A stretch of DNA of 64,000 nucleotides from DTWD01 sp963662965 (GTDB taxonomy: Bacteria > Acidobacteriota > Vicinamibacteria > Vicinamibacterales > UBA8438), in assembly GCA_963662965.1 (NCBI GenBank), contig OY759970.1:1240001-1304000 (forward strand). The letters run 5' to 3'. Position 1 is the first letter of the stretch, and each line of letters opens with the position of its first letter. The position numbers were made by a program, and so were the translations under genes. The notes beneath the pieces were generated by a model. It worked only from the letters and a program-made list of their open reading frames with translations, was not told where the DNA came from and ran no database searches. This document shows positions 58,390 to 64,000 of the stretch, piece after piece.

Positions 58390-60156
58390 GTGCCCCGTTT
58401 TCCAGCCAATTTCATCGACGACCTGAAGGCCCAGGCCGACATCGTGCAGGTGATTCAAGATGTCGTCCCGCTAAAAAAAGCCGGTAGTAGCTACAAAGGT
58501 CTCTGTCCGTTCCACAGCGAGAAAACACCGAGTTTTCATGTCAACCGCGACAAGGGATTTTTTCACTGTTTCGGATGCGCGACCGGTGGTGATGTCGTCA
58601 AGTTCGTCGAGCTGTACGACAAGCTGAGCTTTCCTGAAGCGGTGCGCTCGCTCGCCCAACGGTTTGGGTTGACGGTACCGGAGTCGGACGACCCCGAACA
58701 AGACCGCCAACTGGGGGCCGAGCGCGAGGCGCTTCTCAAGCTGCATGAACTCACGCAGGCGTATTTCCGCGACCAGTTGAACCAAGAGCGCGGCGCACCG
58801 GCGCGCGCGCATCTCCACCGGCGGGATATCCGCCCCGCCACGATCGACCAACTAGGCCTTGGCTTCGCGCCGCCACAGCGGAACGCTCTGACCCGCTACC
58901 TGCTCGACGCAGGCCAGCCGCGCGACCTGCTCCTCAAAAGCGGATTGGTCGTGCAACGTGAGGGCGGTCAGACCATCGATCGCTTCCGTAACAGATTAAT
59001 GATCCCGATCTCCCGCGACACTGGCTCGGTCGTCGCCTTCGGCGGACGCGCGCTCGCGGCTGACCAACAGCCGAAGTACGTCAACTCACCCGAAACGGTG
59101 CTCTACACGAAGGGGCGCACGCTCTACGGCCTACACCTCACAAAGCAGGACGTGCGTCGACTCGGATACGCCGTGGTGGTTGAAGGCTACTTCGACTTTG
59201 CGCAGACGCTGCAAGCGGGCGTCAAGCCGGTGGTCGCCACATGCGGCACGGCACTCACGGATCGGCAAGCCCGATTGCTCAAGCGCTTTTGTGACAAGAC
59301 CTTGTTGAGCTTCGATCCGGACGCCGCCGGGCAGGGCGCTTCTGCGCGCGCCGGAGAACTCCTCGTCGCCGAGGGTTTTCAAGTCAACGTGGTGCTGCTG
59401 TCCGCGGGAGAGGACCCAGATACGTTCGTGCGGCAGCACGGAGCCGACCGCTACCTGGCCAAACTCAAGACCTCCCAACCCTATCTCGAGTACGTCCTCG
59501 AGCGGGCGGCGTCTGGCCGGGACCTCTCGCGCGACAACGACCGCCGCGAGTTCTTGACCGACATGCTCGCCGTGGCCGCGCGTATTCCCGACCCAGCCAC
59601 GCGCGACCACTTTGCCGACCGGTTGGCCCACCGCGCCCAAGTCATGGAACAAGTCGTCAGAACCGAGATACGGCGGGCGGCGGTCGACCGCCGCACCGAC
59701 GTGCCGACCGAGGTTCGTGCGACACAGGCGACGCTTCGCCCCGCCGAGAAAGGCCTCGTCTGGGCTGTCATGCACGACACCGCGGCAGCGCTGTCGGTCC
59801 TGTCCGGCATGGAACCGGAAGACTTCGACAGCCTCGCGGCCGCGCCCATCCTCCAATTGGCGCGCACGCTCGTCGACGTGCCATCCGACGGCGTGCCCCA
59901 AATGCTACTCGAGCGACTCGGCCCGGATGAGGCGGCCCTCGTGCGGACGATCGCGCGGGACAGCGTAGCGCTGGCTGAAGTCGACGACTGCGCCGTCAAG
60001 CTCCGACAGTTGCGATACGAGCGCGAGCGAGCGACGCTCCAAGATGAGATCGACCGCCGCCAACGCGCGGGAACGCCCGGCGCACTCGATGACATCGACA
60101 CTCTCTTGGAACGCAAGCGCGAACTTTTGCAACGGATCGACGCGCTGGTCCGGTAA
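58390..60156 (+). CDS. dnaG: DNA primase
   Basis: 588 aa. The N-terminal CHC2 zinc finger is C39, H42, C60, C63 in GLCPFHSEKTPSFHVNRDKG and FFHCFGC. The TOPRIM catalytic domain has VVVEGYFDFAQTLQAGV and LLSFDPDAAGQGASA. The C-terminal DnaB-binding region is helical and divergent (EKGLVWAVMHDTAAALSVLS). It makes RNA primers for replication. The start is GTG 58390, three bases after mutS2. With rpoD it forms the conserved dnaG-rpoD pair (rpsU is not adjacent here). Confidence 0.95.
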   Translation: MPRFPANFIDDLKAQADIVQVIQDVVPLKKAGSSYKGLCPFHSEKTPSFHVNRDKGFFHCFGCATGGDVVKFVELYDKLSFPEAVRSLAQRFGLTVPESDDPEQDRQLGAEREALLKLHELTQAYFRDQLNQERGAPARAHLHRRDIRPATIDQLGLGFAPPQRNALTRYLLDAGQPRDLLLKSGLVVQREGGQTIDRFRNRLMIPISRDTGSVVAFGGRALAADQQPKYVNSPETVLYTKGRTLYGLHLTKQDVRRLGYAVVVEGYFDFAQTLQAGVKPVVATCGTALTDRQARLLKRFCDKTLLSFDPDAAGQGASARAGELLVAEGFQVNVVLLSAGEDPDTFVRQHGADRYLAKLKTSQPYLEYVLERAASGRDLSRDNDRREFLTDMLAVAARIPDPATRDHFADRLAHRAQVMEQVVRTEIRRAAVDRRTDVPTEVRATQATLRPAEKGLVWAVMHDTAAALSVLSGMEPEDFDSLAAAPILQLARTLVDVPSDGVPQMLLERLGPDEAALVRTIARDSVALAEVDDCAVKLRQLRYERERATLQDEIDRRQRAGTPGALDDIDTLLERKRELLQRIDALVR

Positions 60157-60275
60157 CGACCAAGCACGATTGGACAGCGGCATATACAATCTGCAGCGTA
60201 GTGCTACCGAGAGGGACGCGGCAGCGACGGGGCACGCTGGCCCGCGGCAAAAAGCCGACCGGACGGGGTGACGAG

Positions 60276-61994
60276 ATGCCGAGCAAGCAGCTCTCGATCG
60301 AGGAGAAGTACGACGAGATCCAGCAGTTGATCATCGTCGGCAAGGAACGCGGGTACCTCCTCTTCGACGAGATCAACGACCTGCTGCCGGCGGAAGTCAC
60401 CTCGTCAGACGAGCTCGACGACCTGTTCGCGACGCTCGGCAACGCTGGTATCGAAGTCGTCGAGTCCGAGGACAAATACAAACAGAAGAAGCGACTGGAG
60501 CGCTCCAATGACTCCAGCGACGAGCCGGAGTTCGACCTCACGCCAAGCACGCTCGACAAGACGAGCGACCCCGTGCGGATGTACCTCCGGGAGGTGGGGA
60601 CGGTGCCGCTCCTCACACGTGAAGGCGAAGTCGAAATCGCCAAGCGGATCGAGCGCGGCAAACTCACCGTCTTGAAGGTGGTCTCGCGCACCCCAACGAT
60701 CGCAAACGCCATCATCGATCTTGGCGATCAACTAAAGAACGGCGAACGCACCATCCGTGAGGTCGTCGTCTTCCACGACGAGGAGCTCACGGACGATCGG
60801 ATCGCCGACCGCGGGCGACAGCTACTGCGGCAGATCGAAGCTATTCGCGTGGCCCGGGTCGACACGCAAAAAAAGGAGGCAAAGCTCGACACCATCCTCA
60901 AACGCGACAAACGCCGCCGCCGCCGTTATCGCTGGCGCGCGCTCCGATCGCAAGTTGGGCTCTCGCAGCTGGTCCGTCGCATCGAGTTCACCGAACCGGT
61001 CAAGCGCCACCTCATTGAGGACATTCGGGACTCAGTCGACACCGTCCACCGGTCGCAGCGTGAAATTGGGCTACTCAACCACAAGCTGAAGCTGAAGACG
61101 AAGACGCGGCGACCGCGCCTCAAGCTGGAGGACCGCAAGCTCCTCATGCGTCGACTTCGGGAGCTTCGTGCTGGCGTTCGTCGGCGGGTCACCGACATGG
61201 AGGAGACACCCGACGCACTCGAGCACATGCTGGACGTCATGCAGCGTGGCGAAGCACTGGCGGAACAGGCCAAGAAGGAGCTGGTCGAGGCCAATCTCCG
61301 CCTGGTCGTGTCGATCGCCAAGAAATATACCAACCGCGGTCTCCAGTTCCTCGACCTCATTCAGGAAGGCAACATCGGCCTGATGAAGGCCGTCGACAAG
61401 TTCGAGTATCGACGCGGCTACAAGTTCTCGACCTACGCCACCTGGTGGATCCGTCAGGCGATCACGCGGGCCATCGCCGACCAAGCGCGGACGATCCGGA
61501 TTCCAGTCCACATGATCGAAACGATTAACAAACTGCTCCGGACGTCGCGCGCCCTCGTGCAGGAGCTCGGACGCGAGCCGACATCCGAGGAGGTCGCGAC
61601 GCGTATGGACATCTCGGTGGCGAAGGTCCGCAAAGTGCTCAAGATCGCGCAGGAGCCGATTTCGCTCGAGACACCGATTGGCGAGGAAGAGGACAGCCAC
61701 CTCGGAGACTTCATCGAAGACCGCCAGGTCGTCTCGCCGGCCGAGGCGGTAATCACCCTGAATCTGAAGGAGCAGACCGACTCCGTGCTCAAGTCACTGA
61801 CGCCGCGCGAGGAGAAAGTCATCAAGATGCGATTCGGCGTCGGCGACGGCAGCGAACATACGCTGGAAGAAGTCGGCCAGAACTTTGCGGTCACGCGCGA
61901 ACGGATCCGCCAGATCGAAGCCAAGGCATTACGCAAGCTGCGGCACCCGTTGCGGAGCCGCAAGCTGCGGGCCTTCCTCGAAGGAGGCACTTAG
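60276..61994 (+). CDS. rpoD: RNA polymerase primary sigma factor (sigma70/RpoD)
   Basis: 572 aa vegetative sigma factor. Order: region 1.1 (LSIEEKYDEIQQLIIVGKER), region 1.2 (DPVRMYLREVGTVPLLTREG), a non-conserved region with the very basic KRDKRRRRRYRWR, region 2 (LRLVVSIAKKYTNRGLQFL; KFSTYATWWIRQAITRAI), region 3, and region 4.2 (TLEEVGQNFAVTRERIRQIE). ATG 60276 follows a GGGGTG-rich site. The in-frame upstream start at 60201 adds 25 residues. Its stop codon forms the first bases of family A element A4. Confidence 0.96.
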   Translation: MPSKQLSIEEKYDEIQQLIIVGKERGYLLFDEINDLLPAEVTSSDELDDLFATLGNAGIEVVESEDKYKQKKRLERSNDSSDEPEFDLTPSTLDKTSDPVRMYLREVGTVPLLTREGEVEIAKRIERGKLTVLKVVSRTPTIANAIIDLGDQLKNGERTIREVVVFHDEELTDDRIADRGRQLLRQIEAIRVARVDTQKKEAKLDTILKRDKRRRRRYRWRALRSQVGLSQLVRRIEFTEPVKRHLIEDIRDSVDTVHRSQREIGLLNHKLKLKTKTRRPRLKLEDRKLLMRRLRELRAGVRRRVTDMEETPDALEHMLDVMQRGEALAEQAKKELVEANLRLVVSIAKKYTNRGLQFLDLIQEGNIGLMKAVDKFEYRRGYKFSTYATWWIRQAITRAIADQARTIRIPVHMIETINKLLRTSRALVQELGREPTSEEVATRMDISVAKVRKVLKIAQEPISLETPIGEEEDSHLGDFIEDRQVVSPAEAVITLNLKEQTDSVLKSLTPREEKVIKMRFGVGDGSEHTLEEVGQNFAVTRERIRQIEAKALRKLRHPLRSRKLRAFLEGGT

Positions 61995-62167
61995 TGGAGT
62001 GTCCGGGTCATTTCGACAGCACCTTTCGGGCGGGGCATCCCGTAAGGGCCGGCGCTGTGACCCTGCTTAATGGGGTCACAGATGCCCAATCTGCTCCCTC
62101 GGCGCGCCTGGCCACACGGGCGCCGCGCTCCGAAATCCGCTGTCGAAATGACCCGGACACTCCACTA
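61992..62167. repeat. family A nested-hairpin element, copy A4
   Basis: A perfect 29 bp inverted repeat (61992-62020 and 62139-62167); the arms begin TAGTGGAGTGTCCGGGTCAT. The interior, in opposite orientation to A3, has CAGATGCCCAATCTG (inner hairpin), CTCCCTCGGCGCGCC, and an extra strong hairpin CTGTGACCC/GGGGTCACAG. The left end is the rpoD stop codon; the right end is 24 bp before the tRNA. Confidence 0.92.
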
Positions 62168-62191
62168 GTGCCAGCGCCAGTCTCGGTTTTG

Positions 62192-62267
62192 GGGCCCATA
62201 GCTCAGCGGTTAGAGCCGCCGGCTCATAACCGGTCTGTCCCAGGTTCGAATCCTGGTGGGCCCACCA
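62192..62267 (+). tRNA. tRNA with CAU anticodon, probably tRNA-Ile2 (lysidine type)
   Basis: A 76-base cloverleaf with encoded CCA. Acceptor GGGCCCA pairs TGGGCCC, D arm GCTC/GAGC, anticodon loop CTCATAA on CCGG stems, T arm CCAGG/CCTGG with TTCGAAT. CAU is read by initiator Met, elongator Met, or Ile2 after lysidine change. The G1-C72 pair excludes initiator. The short D loop resembles Ile2 more than elongator Met. Confidence 0.93.
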
Positions 62268-62310
62268 TCCTCGCGGGTGCGGCGACGCTGCACCGCGCTT
62301 CACTTACTGA

Positions 62311-62335
62311 AGCCCCGCTTAGACGGGGCTTTTTT
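62311..62335 (+). terminator. intrinsic terminator after the tRNA
   Basis: AGCCCCG and CGGGGCT pair around CTTAGA, then TTTTTT. It ends the tRNA transcript just before the next gene, which starts 9 bases on. Confidence 0.9.
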
Positions 62336-62343
62336 GTTGCCTG

Positions 62344-63075
62344 ATGCTGCCCGAACTCGATCGACTCGTTCGCCTTCAACAGCTGGATGATGCCATGACC
62401 GCCGCGCGTCAGGCGATTGATGCCTTCCCCGCCAAGAGCGATGCTCTCGACGCGCGTGTGGAGGAACGCACCGGCACTCTCGCGAACGCGGAGCAGCGGC
62501 TCGCCGACCACAAGACGGCGCGGCAGGAGCTGGAGAAAGACGTCGCACAAGTGCAGACGAGGCTCACGCGGTTCAAAGGGCAGCTCATGGAGGTGAAGAC
62601 CAACAAGGAATACCACGCCGTCCAGGTGGAGATCGCCACCGCCGAGGCCGAGGTTCAGCGCCTCGAAGACCAGATTCTCGAGCGCATGCTTGAGGGTGAC
62701 GAGCTCAATGCCGAGATGGCTGACGCCCAGCAGGCGGTCAAGACCGAGAAGGCCGCCGTCTCGGAAGAGCGCGACGCACTGGAAAAAGAACGCGCCGATC
62801 TGCAGGCACAGGTCGACAAACATGCCTCCGAACGCACCAGGCTCGTGGTCGAGATCTCCGTCCAGACGATGGCGCTATTCGACACGTTGTCTCGTGGGCG
62901 AAAGGGTGTCGCGCTCGCCGAGGTACGCGATGGTCGATGCTCTATCTGCCAAGTCCGGCTTCGGCCGCAGCTCTGCAACGACGTGCGGCACAACGTCGCG
63001 CTGCTCCAGTGTGAGAGCTGCCAGCGCGTCTTGTACTATCCCGCCGAGTCTGGCGTCGCGACAGAATCATCGTGA
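62344..63075 (+). CDS. CT398-like coiled-coil protein with C4 zinc ribbon
   Basis: 243 aa. A long N-terminal coiled-coil hairpin (DRLVRLQQLDDAMTAARQAI onward to about residue 165) ends in a zinc ribbon: CSICQVRL and CESCQRVLYY. This is the CT398/HP0958 type, a family linked to flagellar or RpoN-related adaptor functions in some bacteria but not assigned in general. It is cytoplasmic. The ATG lies 9 bases after the tRNA terminator, so its promoter may sit in or before that region. It overlaps the RNase H-AcpS gene by four bases (GTGA). Confidence 0.85.
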   Translation: MLPELDRLVRLQQLDDAMTAARQAIDAFPAKSDALDARVEERTGTLANAEQRLADHKTARQELEKDVAQVQTRLTRFKGQLMEVKTNKEYHAVQVEIATAEAEVQRLEDQILERMLEGDELNAEMADAQQAVKTEKAAVSEERDALEKERADLQAQVDKHASERTRLVVEISVQTMALFDTLSRGRKGVALAEVRDGRCSICQVRLRPQLCNDVRHNVALLQCESCQRVLYYPAESGVATESS

Positions 63076-63908
63076 GCGCACCGGTCATCGCGTACATTGA
63101 TGGCGGCGCCCGCGGAAATCCAGGTCCCGCCGGGTACGGTGTGAGCATTGAGACAGCCGACGGGCGGGTCATCGAGCAGCTGACCGGCGCCATCGGCGTA
63201 GCCACAAACAACAACGCCGAGTACAGAGGACTGATCGCGGCCCTCGAGTACCTGGTGGACAACCGGCATGCAACCGTCGTCATTCGGTCTGACTCCCAGC
63301 TGCTGACACGGCAGATGCGCGGCGAGTACCGCGTGCGGCATCCGGCGCTGCGCTCATTGCACGCACGCGCCAGTGAGCTGGCGTCACGCCTGACCCGCGT
63401 CGAATACGAGCACGTCCCGCGCGAGCAGAATCAGCGCGCTGATGCACTCGCCAATGTGGCCATGGATGGAGGCCCAGAGCCAGCCGCACCGTCGGCGCCC
63501 GACGCGCTCCCCCCAGGGACGCCGGCCTCAGGCATCGTCGGCGTCGGGATCGACATCGAGGACGTGGCGCGGGTCGATGATCTACTGCATCGCTACGGTG
63601 ACCGTTTTATCGCGCGTGTCTTTACCGACGACGAGGCGGAGTACTGTCGACGTCGCCGGTTTCCCGCCCAACATCTCGCGGGGCGCTTCTCGGCGAAGGA
63701 AGCGACCATGAAGGCCCTCGGCACGGGACGCGCACGGGGTGTGCTCTGGCGCGATATCGAAGTGGTCCGGCGCGGCGGTCCGCCGCAACTCGCGTTGCGA
63801 GGGGGCGCACAGCGGCGCTTCGAAACCCTCGGCGCGATCGACGCGTTGCTGAGCATCACCCATACTCGGACTATCGCGATGGCCCAGGTCATTCTCATGC
63901 GGGGCTGA
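63072..63908 (+). CDS. RNase HI fused to holo-[acyl-carrier-protein] synthase
   Basis: 278 aa single reading frame with two complete enzymes. Residues 1-131 are RNase HI: D10 (YIDGGARGNPGPAGYG), E50 (NNNAEYRGL), D74 (VIRSDSQLL) and D124 (NQRADALAN) form the active site for cutting RNA in RNA-DNA hybrids. Residues 132-154 are a Pro/Ala linker. Residues 155-278 are AcpS, which transfers phosphopantetheine to ACP: D161 (GVGIDIEDVARV) and E210 (GRFSAKEATMKALGTG) are the metal ligands at the usual 49-residue spacing. GTG 63072 overlaps the previous stop. The stop TGA is inside a B-repeat core. Confidence 0.9.
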   Translation: MSAPVIAYIDGGARGNPGPAGYGVSIETADGRVIEQLTGAIGVATNNNAEYRGLIAALEYLVDNRHATVVIRSDSQLLTRQMRGEYRVRHPALRSLHARASELASRLTRVEYEHVPREQNQRADALANVAMDGGPEPAAPSAPDALPPGTPASGIVGVGIDIEDVARVDDLLHRYGDRFIARVFTDDEAEYCRRRRFPAQHLAGRFSAKEATMKALGTGRARGVLWRDIEVVRRGGPPQLALRGGAQRRFETLGAIDALLSITHTRTIAMAQVILMRG

Positions 63909-63922
63909 CTGCCCCGTCTGAG
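63900..63922 (-). repeat. family B end module, copy B10 (inverted, truncated)
   Basis: GCGGGGCTGACTGCCCCGTCTGA: only the core hairpin with the TGA of the upstream gene inside. No further boxes lie in the 78 bases left in the window, which otherwise show no gene. Confidence 0.6.
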
Positions 63923-64000
63923 TAAGGTCAACTGCGGTTGTCGTACGATTCCAAGATCGTGCAGTTTATCGGCGCTCTCGAGCGGCACGACACTTGCGAG

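Noticed and set aside
4329..62167. CRISPR array formed by the regular repeats
   Set aside because: Copies lie kilobases apart, have no unique spacers of constant size, and no cas genes are in the window.
61994..62344. 116-residue open frame across A4, the tRNA and the terminator
   Set aside because: It runs through an inverted repeat and a tRNA gene, so it cannot be a real protein.

Overview
The window is about 64 kb of dense, GC-rich bacterial chromosome. Almost all of it is housekeeping genes in short operons. There is no sign of a prophage, an integrated plasmid, a CRISPR array or an insertion sequence with a transposase. The cell is Gram-negative with an outer membrane: it has an LptD-like LPS assembly protein, a TonB/ExbB/ExbD/ExbD operon, the Lgt/LspA lipoprotein pathway and several lipoproteins. 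Gene content and order (ileS-lspA-lgt-rluD; split secD/secF with yajC and tgt; a bifunctional Rel; the K+-dependent type of membrane pyrophosphatase) together with the GC-rich intergenic repeats suggest Acidobacteriota, perhaps Vicinamibacteria. That placement is an inference from memory of gene neighbourhoods, not a search result.

Layout. 1-7.2 kb: the start of an M16 peptidase leaving the window, then ileS, lspA, lgt, rluD and a NUDIX hydrolase. 6.3-14.5 kb: a minus-strand set (HDAC-like deacetylase, lon, a DksA/TraR zinc protein, rel) around a plus-strand cysteine-rich protein, rpmB and ridA. 14.5-31.5 kb: a TPR lipoprotein, the tonB operon, hppA, a DUF502 protein, uppP, secF-secD-yajC, tgt, ddl, two tiny lysine-rich proteins and a HEAT-repeat/cyclophilin lipoprotein. 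31.5-46.4 kb: a deoxynucleoside kinase, folC, lptD, a sugar-nucleotide reductase, a radical SAM protein, thiC, an RlmI-like methyltransferase, rpiB-glyA and a DinG-like helicase. 46.4-64 kb: a TPR protein, yggS-divIVA, a broken DUF167 gene, lepB-lepA, citrate synthase, a family 2 glycosyltransferase, larB, mutS2, dnaG, rpoD, a CAU tRNA, a CT398-like coiled-coil/zinc-ribbon protein, and an RNase HI fused to holo-ACP synthase.

The genes cover the cell envelope (lspA, lgt, uppP, ddl, lptD, tonB system, sec, lepB), translation (ileS, tgt, rluD, rpmB, lepA, tRNA), the stringent response and proteostasis (rel, DksA-like, lon, a cyclophilin), and central metabolism (gltA, glyA, rpiB, folC, thiC).

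The least ordinary content is between the genes. One family of roughly 115-175 bp elements (family A) is built as nested hairpins. Its terminal arms differ between copies yet stay self-complementary within each copy. A second set of GC-rich modules (families B and C) carries a conserved core and ends in GTCTRA. Boundaries of both sets repeatedly fall on or beside stop codons, or just upstream of start codons. Other notable points are the RNase HI-AcpS fusion, the 15- and 33-residue lysine-rich proteins, a likely CTG start for divIVA, a cysteine in the Walker A motif of the nucleoside kinase, and several promoters that would give leaderless or nearly leaderless mRNAs.
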